In this document: one piece after another, positions 1 to 6,307 of the stretch
Layout: every line of letters starts with the position of its first letter
Position numbering within the stretch: the stretch's first letter is position 1
From: Peptoniphilaceae bacterium
GTDB lineage: Bacteria; Bacillota; Clostridia; Tissierellales; Peptoniphilaceae
Direction: 5' to 3'
Length of the DNA stretch: 10,423 nt
Assembly (NCBI GenBank): GCA_029983595.1
Contig: JASBZD010000042.1
Span: 1-10,423, forward strand
Program-made: the position numbers and the translations under genes
Notes under the pieces: generated by a model
The model's input: only the letters and a program-made list of their open reading frames with translations
Databases searched by the model: none
What the model was told of the DNA's origin: nothing

Positions 1-720
1 GCTGTAGCTGAAAAAGGACTGCAAAGAAGCTCTACACGTCAAAGACTTATTAAAGAACTTCTAGAAATGTGTAAAGAACTTAATGTAGATGGTATAAATG
101 TCGATTTTGAAGAGATAAATGTAGCTACAAGAGATAATTATACACAATTTATTAGAGAGCTTTATCCTATCTTTAGTGCAGAGGGACAAGTAGTAAGTGT
201 CGATGTAGTGCCAAGAATTTTTACTGACGAAAGAGATAATTATGATAGAAAGGGACTAGCAGAAGCAGCGGATTATATAATGCTTATGACTTATGACCAA
301 TATTGGTCTTCAAGTCCAGAAGCTGGTTCAGTAGCAGAATATTCATGGGTTGAAAATAATTTAAACTCATTATTTAGAGATATACCAATGGAAAAATTTA
401 TCTATACAGTGCCATTATATACTCGTGTATGGCTAGAAAATAAAAATGGCGGGCTTGAGTCCCAGACTGTATCGATGGAAGTTGCTAATAAATTCGTAAC
501 TGATAATAATGTAGATCTTGAATGGGATGAAAAAGCTAAACAATATGTAGGTAAAAAAGATCTAGGTGATAGAATTGGTTATGTATGGATTGAAGATGCT
601 AAATCAATTCGCGAAAAAGCATCTCTAACTCAGAAATACGATATGGCAGGAATAGCGTCTTGGAGATTAGGATATGAGACTCAAGATATATTCCCAGCTA
701 TTAATGATACTTTACATTAA
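1..720 (+). CDS. Glycoside hydrolase family 18 protein, YaaH/SleL-like (5' partial)
   Basis: The reading frame is open from base 1, so this is the C-terminal 239 residues of a longer protein; the first internal ATG is at 67 but it is not the real start. The GH18 signature reads DGINVDFE (bases 88-111), where the last Glu (codon 109-111) is the expected catalytic acid; the variant Asn in place of the first inner Asp is common in spore-cortex and cell-wall type GH18 proteins. A second barrel motif, LMTYD, follows about 60 residues later, and the end of the barrel is marked by GIASWRLGYE. The protein stops right after the barrel, so any LysM, SH3 or copper-amine-oxidase-like wall-binding domain would have to lie upstream, outside the window. 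Family knowledge suggests hydrolysis of N-acetylglucosaminyl bonds in peptidoglycan outside the cell; the exact substrate is not shown. No intrinsic terminator follows it. Confidence 0.88.
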   Translation, partial: AVAEKGLQRSSTRQRLIKELLEMCKELNVDGINVDFEEINVATRDNYTQFIRELYPIFSAEGQVVSVDVVPRIFTDERDNYDRKGLAEAADYIMLMTYDQYWSSSPEAGSVAEYSWVENNLNSLFRDIPMEKFIYTVPLYTRVWLENKNGGLESQTVSMEVANKFVTDNNVDLEWDEKAKQYVGKKDLGDRIGYVWIEDAKSIREKASLTQKYDMAGIASWRLGYETQDIFPAINDTLH

Positions 721-732
721 ATTAACAAAAAA

Positions 733-763
733 TTGATTAAATAGTTTATATTTGTGTTATAAT
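733..763 (+). promoter_or_regulatory. Putative promoter for the phospholipase-like gene
   Basis: An exact TATAAT at 758-763 is preceded by TG one base upstream (755-756), giving an extended -10 element. TTGATT at 733-738 is a possible -35 box, with a long 19-base spacer that the extended -10 could tolerate. Transcription would begin near 770, just upstream of the gene. AT-rich surroundings make chance matches easy, so this is inferred. Confidence 0.5.
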
Positions 764-789
764 AATATATGGTGGTTAAAACTTAAGCT

Positions 790-1437
790 TTGTTAAAAGG
801 AAGTGATATTATTTTAGCATCGACACATAGGCTATTTAGCGAAAAGCTTTATGATGAAATAAAAACTAACTATAATATAGAACTTAATAGAGAAAAACTT
901 ATTTGGGGATCTGTATCTCCAGATATTTATCCTAAATATAAATTATATAGACATTATTACGAAGAGAGTATTAATTTTATAGCTTTAAGAGTTATGAAAT
1001 TAATCCACACTTATAGAAATTTAGACTTTAGAAATATAAGTTATAAAAGACTTAAATCTTTTAGTAGAGAACTAGGAATTATTACCCACTATTTAGCTGA
1101 CTATACATGTCTTGCACATGATAGAAAGTGGAAATTCCCTATAGATATGAAAATACACATAGATTATGAATCTAGATTAGATGAGTATTCTAAAAATCAT
1201 GAGTTTAAGAGAATCAGATTTGACAGATCTTATCTACAAGTAGATGCGCTAGGTGTTTTTGATGAATTTGAAAATATTAAAAAATTCATAGAAAGTGTAG
1301 TTTTAGAATATAGAGAAGAAGTAGGCTTATCTAGGGACTTAAATTATGCACTAAGTTTAAATATCTGTATGACTAATTATATAATGGAATCAATTTTAGA
1401 ATATTCTAATAAAAAAGTTCCGGCGTATTCTTATTAA
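790..1437 (+). CDS. Zinc-dependent phospholipase C-like protein
   Basis: The protein (215 residues from TTG 790) carries the metal-ligand pattern of the zinc-dependent phospholipase C / S1-P1 nuclease fold. Numbered from TTG: His13 (STHR), Asp45 (SPDI), His55 (RHYY), then His100 and Asp104 in THYLAD, His110 (LAHD), and His123 plus Glu127 in HIDYE. The spacings H-x3-D, D-x5-H and H-x3-E match those of Bacillus cereus phospholipase C. The N-terminal Trp that also binds zinc in the mature secreted enzyme is missing, and there is no signal peptide, so this is a cytoplasmic-type family member of unknown substrate. Calling it a true phospholipase would go beyond the evidence. The start is uncertain: TTG at 790 is the only conventional codon, but the best ribosome site (797-807) points to an in-frame ATT at 811, which would give MLASTHR, the usual beginning of such proteins. 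It is a single-gene unit between its own promoter and terminator, unrelated in function to the operon downstream. Confidence 0.8.
   Translation: MLKGSDIILASTHRLFSEKLYDEIKTNYNIELNREKLIWGSVSPDIYPKYKLYRHYYEESINFIALRVMKLIHTYRNLDFRNISYKRLKSFSRELGIITHYLADYTCLAHDRKWKFPIDMKIHIDYESRLDEYSKNHEFKRIRFDRSYLQVDALGVFDEFENIKKFIESVVLEYREEVGLSRDLNYALSLNICMTNYIMESILEYSNKKVPAYSY
797..807 (+). promoter_or_regulatory. Ribosome binding site pointing to an ATT start at 811
   Basis: AAGGAAGTGAT matches the extended anti-Shine-Dalgarno complement (AAGGAGGTGAT) at 10 of 11 bases. Its purine core GGAAG (799-803) sits 7 bases before an in-frame ATT at 811, ideal spacing. It lies downstream of the TTG at 790 and so cannot serve it. 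The only purine-rich stretch before 790 is GGTGG at 771-775, 14 bases away. Confidence 0.55.
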
Positions 1438-1445
1438 AAACAGCC

Positions 1446-1474
1446 AAGTACCCTGATTTATGGGTGCTTTTTTT
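1446..1474 (+). terminator. Intrinsic terminator after the phospholipase-like gene
   Basis: AAGTACCC (1446-1453) pairs with GGGTGCTT (1462-1469), an 8-bp stem with one T-G wobble and an 8-base loop, followed directly by a run of T to 1474. It starts 9 bases after the stop codon and insulates the fermentation operon from the upstream genes. Confidence 0.85.
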
Positions 1475-1528
1475 GTTATTTAAATAACTAACCATACCCT
1501 TATTTTGTGTTTTCAAATGTTAAATTTG

Positions 1529-1556
1529 TTGCAAAATAAACAATTTATGGTATAAT
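1529..1556 (+). promoter_or_regulatory. Putative promoter of the glutamate fermentation operon
   Basis: TATAAT at 1551-1556 is an exact -10 consensus with TG at 1548-1549, giving an extended -10 (TGGTATAAT). TTGCAA at 1529-1534 is a -35 candidate with a 16-base spacer. The expected transcription start is near 1562-1564, leaving a short leader of about 40 bases before the glmS start. It is the only strong promoter-like sequence between the preceding terminator and glmS. Confidence 0.75.
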
Positions 1557-1563
1557 TATAACG

Positions 1564-1578
1564 TGAAAACGATTTTCA
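1564..1578 (+). promoter_or_regulatory. Operator-like palindrome at the operon transcription start
   Basis: TGAAAACGATTTTCA is a perfect inverted repeat (arms TGAAAA and TTTTCA, 3-base centre CGA). It begins 7 bases after the -10 box, so it covers the predicted transcription start. A protein bound here would block initiation or early elongation. The half-site and central CG resemble LacI-family operators and CcpA cre sites, but it is one base longer than the 14-base cre consensus, so the identity of the regulator is inferred only. As RNA the arms are too short and AU-rich to make a convincing stable hairpin. Confidence 0.5.
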
Positions 1579-1604
1579 AATTCGCATAATTTTAGGAGGT
1601 ACTT

Positions 1605-2018
1605 ATGGGAAACGGTAAAACTGTTGTAATTGGTGTAATAGGTTCTGACGCTCACGCTGTTGGTAACAAAATCATCAATCATAGTTTAACACAAGAAGGA
1701 TTTAACGTAATTAATATTGGTGTATTATCTTCACAAGAAGATTTTATTAATGCAGCAATTGAAACTAATGCTGACGCTATTTTAGTTTCTTCTCTATATG
1801 GACAAGGAGAACTAGACTGCGCTGGTATGGGAGATAAAATGAAAGAAGCTGGTCTTGATAACGTATTACTATATGTTGGTGGTAATATCGTTGTTGGTAA
1901 ACAAGTTTTTGAAGATGTTGAACCTAGATTTAAAGACATGGGATTTGACAGAGTTTATGGACCAGGAACACCTATCGAAGACACTATTGTAGATCTTAAA
2001 AAGGATTTAGGTATTTAA
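1605..2018 (+). CDS. glmS: Glutamate mutase sigma (S) subunit, cobalamin-binding
   Basis: This small subunit of methylaspartate mutase (EC 5.4.99.1) binds adenosylcobalamin and, with GlmE, turns L-glutamate into (2S,3S)-3-methylaspartate by carbon-skeleton rearrangement. At 137 residues it has the normal length for the family. It shows the full B12-binding set: DAHAVG (Asp15, His17, Gly20; DxHxxG, where His is the lower cobalt ligand), SSLYGQGE near residues 62-69, and VGGNIVVG near 91-98. The sequence closely follows Clostridium MutS/GlmS as recalled. The ATG at 1605 has an AGGAGGT site at 1594-1600. It is first in the nine-gene operon, and its stop codon overlaps the next start by one base (TAATG), suggesting translational coupling to glmL. 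Confidence 0.97.
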   Translation: MGNGKTVVIGVIGSDAHAVGNKIINHSLTQEGFNVINIGVLSSQEDFINAAIETNADAILVSSLYGQGELDCAGMGDKMKEAGLDNVLLYVGGNIVVGKQVFEDVEPRFKDMGFDRVYGPGTPIEDTIVDLKKDLGI

Positions 2019-3403
2019 TGAATTGTTATTTGTTTATTGATATTGGAAGTACATTTACAAAACTTACGCTTGTAGATATTGAAAAAGAAGAAATTTTAGG
2101 AACTGCTAAATCTTATACTACAGTTAGTGAGGATGTAACTATTGGTTTCAATAAAGCTTTAGACAAATTAAAAGAAGAAGTTAACTTTGATGATATTAAT
2201 ATAGTTAAGACTAATGCATGCTCTTCTGCTGCTGGAGGCCTTAAAGTCGTGGCTATTGGACTGGTTCCAGAACTTACTGCTGAAGCGGCAAAACGTACAG
2301 CATTAGGCGCTGGCGCTAGAATTATTAATACTTATAGTTATGATTTAAATGAATCAGAAGTAAAAGAGATATTAGATACTGAAGTAGATATAATTCTTCT
2401 TGCAGGTGGTACTGACGGTGGAAACACTGAAACTATATTACACAACGCGACTATGCTTAAAAACCAAGGTATTAAAATTCCGGTTGTAGTTGCTGGTAAT
2501 AAGAGTGCTAATGACGAGATTAAAAAGATTTTTGGCGATGATGTTGAGTATCATATTACTGAAAACGTTATGCCTACAATAAATTCTATAAACGTTGAGC
2601 CTGCTAGAGAGACTATTAGAAATATTTTCATGGAAAATATCGTTAAAGCTAAAGGGATGTCTAAAGTTTCTGAAATTATAGATGACCTTACTATGCCTAC
2701 ACCTGCTGCAGTTTTAACTGCTGCTAGAACTTTATCTGAAGGTACAGAAAACGAAGATGGTCTAGGAGAACTTGTAGTTATAGATATTGGTGGTGCGACT
2801 ACTGATATTCACTCCGTAAATGAGGGCCTTCCTACTAAGCCGGGGGTAATGTTTAGAGGTCTTGAAGAACCTTTTGCTAAACGTACTGTAGAAGGGGATC
2901 TTGGTATGAGATACTCTGCTATGGCAGTTTATGAAGCAGCTGGTCTTAGATTAGTAAAACAGTTTATAGATGCTGAAAAATTTAATATCGAAGAAGAATT
3001 TAAAAAACGATTTGAAAATACAGATTTTGTTTCTGAAACAGAAGATGATAAAGAGTTTGATACTGGTATAGCTAAGATATGTAGCTATTTATCTATGAAA
3101 CGCCATGCTGGAACTGTTAAAGAAGTTTACTCTCCTATGGGTAAAATTTTTCAACAAAATGGTAAGGATTTAACTGAAGTAGATATATTAATTGGTACTG
3201 GTGGAGTTATCGTAAATAACGAAAAACCAGATGAAGTATTAAATGCTTCTAAATTTTCTATGGATGAACCAGAATCGTTAAGACCAATGAAGCCTAAATT
3301 ATTACTTGATAAAGAGTATATTCTTTCGGCTATGGGATTACTTGCTATGTTTGAACCTGATATGGCAGTAAGAATGCTAAAAAAATATTTAGTTGAACTT
3401 TAA
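2018..3403 (+). CDS. glmL: Glutamate mutase reactivating ATPase GlmL (MutL)
   Basis: GlmL is a chaperone-like ATPase that exchanges inactivated cobalamin on glutamate mutase for fresh adenosylcobalamin; it is not part of the catalytic complex. The 461-residue protein has an actin/Hsp70-type ATPase fold: phosphate-1 loop DIGSTFTK (residues 8-15), a glycine-rich LLAGGTDGGN segment (127-136), the phosphate-2 motif DIGGATTD (256-263), EGDLGMRYSA (292-301) and an adenosine-type loop GTGGV (393-397). These are the expected GlmL motifs. It has no relation to the DNA mismatch repair protein also named MutL. The start overlaps the glmS stop by one base, and its own ribosome site is weak (AAGGA at 2001-2005, or AGGT at 2009-2012), so translation probably depends on ribosomes leaving glmS. 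Its place between the two catalytic subunit genes is the standard arrangement. Confidence 0.96.
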   Translation: MNCYLFIDIGSTFTKLTLVDIEKEEILGTAKSYTTVSEDVTIGFNKALDKLKEEVNFDDINIVKTNACSSAAGGLKVVAIGLVPELTAEAAKRTALGAGARIINTYSYDLNESEVKEILDTEVDIILLAGGTDGGNTETILHNATMLKNQGIKIPVVVAGNKSANDEIKKIFGDDVEYHITENVMPTINSINVEPARETIRNIFMENIVKAKGMSKVSEIIDDLTMPTPAAVLTAARTLSEGTENEDGLGELVVIDIGGATTDIHSVNEGLPTKPGVMFRGLEEPFAKRTVEGDLGMRYSAMAVYEAAGLRLVKQFIDAEKFNIEEEFKKRFENTDFVSETEDDKEFDTGIAKICSYLSMKRHAGTVKEVYSPMGKIFQQNGKDLTEVDILIGTGGVIVNNEKPDEVLNASKFSMDEPESLRPMKPKLLLDKEYILSAMGLLAMFEPDMAVRMLKKYLVEL

Positions 3404-3429
3404 TATAAATCACATTTTAGGAGGTTAAT

Positions 3430-4884
3430 ATGGATTTAAGTTTTAAAAAATGGAGTGAAGAAGATTTCTTCAAAGAAAGAGAAGAAGTTTTAGCTAGCTG
3501 GCCTACTGGAAAAGAAGTAGATCTACAAGAAGCAGTAGATTTCTTAAAAAGTATTCCAGATGAAAAAAACTTTGGTAAAAAATTAGTTAAAGCTAAAGAA
3601 GAAGGCATCACTACTGCTCAACCTAGAGCTGGGGTTGCTTTAATTAACGAACATATAGAATTATTACAATATTTACAAAACGAAGGTGGAGCTGACTTCT
3701 TACCTTCTACAATTGATGCTTATACTCGTCAAAATAGATACGAAGAAGGCGAAAGAGGGATTGAACAATCTAAAGCTGCTGGTAGATCACTACTTAATGG
3801 ATTCCCAGCTGTAAACCACGGTGTTAAAGGTTGTCGTCAAGTTTATGAAGCTGTAGATCTACCACTTCAACTTAGACATGGTACTCCAGACTCTAGATTA
3901 CTAGCTGAAGTAGGTCATGCTGGTGGTTATACTTCTAACGAAGGTGGAGCTATTTCTTATAACATCCCTTACGCTAAAATGGTTCCAATGGAAAAATCAG
4001 TTCACGACTGGCAATATTGTGACAGACTTGTTGGTTTCTATGAAGAACAAGGTGTTACAATAAATAGAGAGCCATTTGGTCCATTAACTGGTACTTTATG
4101 TCCTCCTTCTACTGCAGTTGCTGTAGCTATCTTAGAAGCACTTTTAGCTGCTGAACAAGGTGTTAAAAATATTACAGTAGGATATGGACAATGTGGTAAC
4201 TTAATCCAAGACGTTGCTGCTGTTAGAGCACTAGAAGAACAAACTACAGAATATCTAGAAGAATATGGATATAATGATATAGACCTTACTACAGTATTCC
4301 ACCAATGGATGGGTGGATTCCCAGAAGATGAAGCTAAAGCATTTGGACTTATCTCATTAGGTTCTGTTGCTGCTGCTTTAGCTGGTGCTACTAAAGTTAT
4401 CGTTAAAACTCCTCACGAAGCATTTGGTATTCCTACTAAAGAAGCTAACGCTGATGGTATCAAAGCTACTAAAATGGTTTTAAACCTTTTAGAAGGACAA
4501 AGATATGCTGAAAATGATCAGTTAAGAGACGAAATTAACTTAATTAAAGCAGAAGTAAAATGTATGTTAGATGAAACTTTAAAACTTGGTAATGGCGACT
4601 GGGCTGTTGGTACAGTTAAAGCTTTCGAAACTGGAGTTATTGACATTCCATTTGGACCATCTATCTATAACGCTGGTAAAATGTTACCTGCAAGAGATAA
4701 CAAAGGTAGAATTAGATACCTAGAATTTGGTAACATTCCATTTACTAAAGAAATCAAAGATCTTAACCGTGAGGCACTTCAAGAAAGAGCTGATTTCGAA
4801 GGTAGAGACATTGAATTCCAATTAACTATCGATGATATATTTGCAGTATCTAGAGGTAGATTAGTTGGTAGACCACAAAAATAA
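3430..4884 (+). CDS. glmE: Glutamate mutase epsilon (E) subunit
   Basis: GlmE is the large catalytic subunit of methylaspartate mutase, a TIM barrel that holds glutamate and closes over the cobalamin carried by GlmS. At 484 residues it is essentially the length of the Clostridium cochlearium enzyme (about 483). The substrate-binding residues known from that structure appear at the same numbers: the arginine claw Arg66 (QPRAG), Arg100 (AYTRQNR) and Arg149 (LRHGTPDSR), plus Glu171, Tyr177 and Tyr181 in the TSNEGG...YNIPY segment. Other long conserved blocks include EPFGPLTGTL, FHQWMGGFP and VKTPHEAFGIPTKEAN. The ATG at 3430 has a strong AGGAGGT site (3419-3425), 26 bases after glmL. An intact active site implies a working enzyme. 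After it comes a 112-base gap with two hairpins before mal. Confidence 0.98.
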   Translation: MDLSFKKWSEEDFFKEREEVLASWPTGKEVDLQEAVDFLKSIPDEKNFGKKLVKAKEEGITTAQPRAGVALINEHIELLQYLQNEGGADFLPSTIDAYTRQNRYEEGERGIEQSKAAGRSLLNGFPAVNHGVKGCRQVYEAVDLPLQLRHGTPDSRLLAEVGHAGGYTSNEGGAISYNIPYAKMVPMEKSVHDWQYCDRLVGFYEEQGVTINREPFGPLTGTLCPPSTAVAVAILEALLAAEQGVKNITVGYGQCGNLIQDVAAVRALEEQTTEYLEEYGYNDIDLTTVFHQWMGGFPEDEAKAFGLISLGSVAAALAGATKVIVKTPHEAFGIPTKEANADGIKATKMVLNLLEGQRYAENDQLRDEINLIKAEVKCMLDETLKLGNGDWAVGTVKAFETGVIDIPFGPSIYNAGKMLPARDNKGRIRYLEFGNIPFTKEIKDLNREALQERADFEGRDIEFQLTIDDIFAVSRGRLVGRPQK

Positions 4885-4901
4885 TTGTGGATTATATACT
4901 G

Positions 4902-4922
4902 ATATTAATTAAAAATTAATAT
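4902..4922 (+). repeat. AT-only inverted repeat between glmE and mal
   Basis: ATATTAATT (4902-4910) and AATTAATAT (4914-4922) form a perfect 9-base inverted repeat with a 3-base loop AAA. It begins 17 bases after the glmE stop and sits 7 bases before a stronger hairpin. As RNA it is weak because it has only A-U pairs; it may equally be chance in AT-rich DNA. Confidence 0.45.
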
Positions 4923-4929
4923 ATATTAT

Positions 4930-4959
4930 GCCATCATCTATTATCTAATAGGTGGTGGC
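4930..4959 (+). promoter_or_regulatory. Strong RNA hairpin in the glmE-mal gap, no T-run
   Basis: GCCATCATCTATTA (4930-4943) pairs along all 14 bases with TAATAGGTGGTGGC (4946-4959), with two T-G wobbles. The innermost pairs would open to give a workable loop. The downstream sequence (TAAAACTATTT) lacks the T-run of an intrinsic terminator. The wobbles occur when the + strand is transcribed, and pairing is still complete, so a role in the operon mRNA is plausible: a 3' stabiliser for glmSLE mRNA, a processing site, or a pause. The function is inferred; the pairing is visible. Confidence 0.65.
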
Positions 4960-4996
4960 TAAAACTATTTAAATATTATAAGGAGGATTTTTTTAA

Positions 4997-6235
4997 ATGA
5001 AAATCAAAAAAGTAATTTGCTCACCTGGACTTACAGGATTTTATTTCGATGACCAAAAAGCTATTAAATTAGGTGCTGGTCATGACGGGTTATTCTATAC
5101 TGGCGACTCAGTAACAGAAGGTTTCACATCTATTAGACAAGCTGGAGAATCTATCTCAGTTCAACTTATATTAGAAGATGGACAAGTAGCTTTCGGTGAT
5201 TGCGCTGCAGTTCAATACTCTGGTGCAGGTGGACGTGATCCTTTATTTTTAGCTAAAGACTTTATTCCAGTTATCGAAAAAGAAATCGCTCCTAAACTAG
5301 AAGGAAGAGAATTAGATAACTTTAAAGAATTAGCTGAAGAATTCGATAGAATGGAAGTTAATGGAAATAGACTTCACACTGCTATTAGATATGGTATTAC
5401 TCAAGCTATCCTTGATGCAGTAGCTAAAGCTCAACATATTACAATGGCTGAAGTTATTAATAAAGAATATAACGTAGATGGTGAAATCAAAAGAGTTCCA
5501 ATCTTTACTCAATCTGGAGATGACAGATATGATAACGCTGACAAAATGATTCTTAAAAATGCTGACGTTTTACCTCACGGATTATTCAACAACGTTGAAG
5601 AAAAATTAGGTAAAAATGGTGAAAAACTTAAAGATTACGTTGCATGGTTAAGAGATAGAGTTAACGAATTTAAAACTCATGATGATTATCAACCAGTTTT
5701 CCACATTGACGTATATGGAACTATTGGTGATGCTTTCGATTTAGATACAGAAAAAATGGCTGACTACTTAACTGAGTTAGAAGAAACTGCTAAACCATAT
5801 CACTTAAGAATTGAAGGACCTATGGATGCTGGTTCTAAAGAAGCTCAAATTGAAGCTCTAGCTGCTTTAACTAAAGCTGTTGACGAAAGAAACATAAACG
5901 TTGAGCTTGTAGCTGATGAATGGTGTAATACATTCGAAGACGTTAAAGACTTCGTAGCTGCTAATGCTGGACACATGCTTCAAATCAAAACTCCTGACTT
6001 AGGTGGAGTAAATAATACTGCTGAAGCTATCTTATTCTGTAAAGAAAATAATAAAGGCGCTTATTGTGGTGGTACTTGTAACGAAACTAACAGATCTGCT
6101 GAAGTTTTAACTAACATCGGTATGGCTTGTGGTGCTGCTCAAGTATTAGCTAAACCAGGTATGGGTGTTGACGAAGGTTTAATGATTGTTAATAACGAAA
6201 TGAATAGAGTACTAGCTCTAATCGAAAATAGATAA
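4997..6235 (+). CDS. mal: Methylaspartate ammonia-lyase
   Basis: This enolase-superfamily enzyme (EC 4.3.1.2) removes ammonia from (2S,3S)-3-methylaspartate to give mesaconate, the second step of the pathway. The 412-residue length equals that of the Clostridium tetanomorphum enzyme (about 413). Catalytic and metal residues known from that enzyme fall at identical positions: His194 (VLPHGL), the Mg ligands Asp238 (FHIDVYG), Glu273 (RIEGPMD) and Asp307 (VADEW), and the catalytic base Lys331 (LQIKTPDLGG). The N-terminal block TPGLTGFYFDDQ-type sequence (here SPGLTGFYFDDQ, 9-20) and the C-terminal CGGTCNETNRSAEV are also typical. The protein is soluble. The ATG at 4997 has AAGGAGG at 4980-4986, a somewhat long 10-base spacing over a T-rich stretch. 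The gene is flanked on both sides by RNA hairpins, so its expression may be set separately from glmE and mesA. Confidence 0.98.
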   Translation: MKIKKVICSPGLTGFYFDDQKAIKLGAGHDGLFYTGDSVTEGFTSIRQAGESISVQLILEDGQVAFGDCAAVQYSGAGGRDPLFLAKDFIPVIEKEIAPKLEGRELDNFKELAEEFDRMEVNGNRLHTAIRYGITQAILDAVAKAQHITMAEVINKEYNVDGEIKRVPIFTQSGDDRYDNADKMILKNADVLPHGLFNNVEEKLGKNGEKLKDYVAWLRDRVNEFKTHDDYQPVFHIDVYGTIGDAFDLDTEKMADYLTELEETAKPYHLRIEGPMDAGSKEAQIEALAALTKAVDERNINVELVADEWCNTFEDVKDFVAANAGHMLQIKTPDLGGVNNTAEAILFCKENNKGAYCGGTCNETNRSAEVLTNIGMACGAAQVLAKPGMGVDEGLMIVNNEMNRVLALIENR

Positions 6236-6252
6236 TATAAACTAACGATTCT

Positions 6253-6294
6253 TAATTCAGAGAGAGCTTTTTCTCTCTGAATTATATTTTTATT
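6253..6294 (+). terminator. Hairpin with T-rich tail between mal and mesA, possible partial terminator
   Basis: TAATTCAGAGAGA (6253-6265) and TCTCTCTGAATTA (6272-6284) form a perfect 13-bp stem with a 6-base loop GCTTTT. The following ATATTTTTATT is T-rich but broken by A. It begins 17 bases after the mal stop and ends shortly before the mesA ribosome site. Because the pathway genes continue on the same strand without an evident new promoter, full termination here is unlikely; partial termination or 3'-end protection of upstream mRNA fits better. Confidence 0.65.
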
Positions 6295-6307
6295 AAGAGA
6301 GGTTAAA

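Noticed and set aside
1475..1604. Cobalamin riboswitch before the B12-dependent mutase genes
   Set aside because: The predicted leader is only about 40 bases and the whole gap about 130, too short for a cobalamin riboswitch, and no B12-box-like sequence is seen.
1679..1939. Open frame on the minus strand inside glmS (86 codons)
   Set aside because: Lies wholly antisense to a strongly supported gene, composition is Ser/Pro/Thr/Ile-rich as expected of a shadow frame, and no ribosome site or family match is seen.
2018..3403. DNA mismatch repair MutL, suggested by the older name mutL for this gene
   Set aside because: The protein has an actin/Hsp70-type ATPase fold (DIGSTFTK and DIGGATTD motifs), not the GHKL ATPase motifs of mismatch repair MutL.
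3417..3611. Open frame on the minus strand at the start of glmE
   Set aside because: Antisense shadow of a lysine- and glutamate-rich coding stretch; no own signals.
5330..5512. Open frame on the minus strand inside mal
   Set aside because: Antisense to conserved mal sequence; short, with no recognisable motif.
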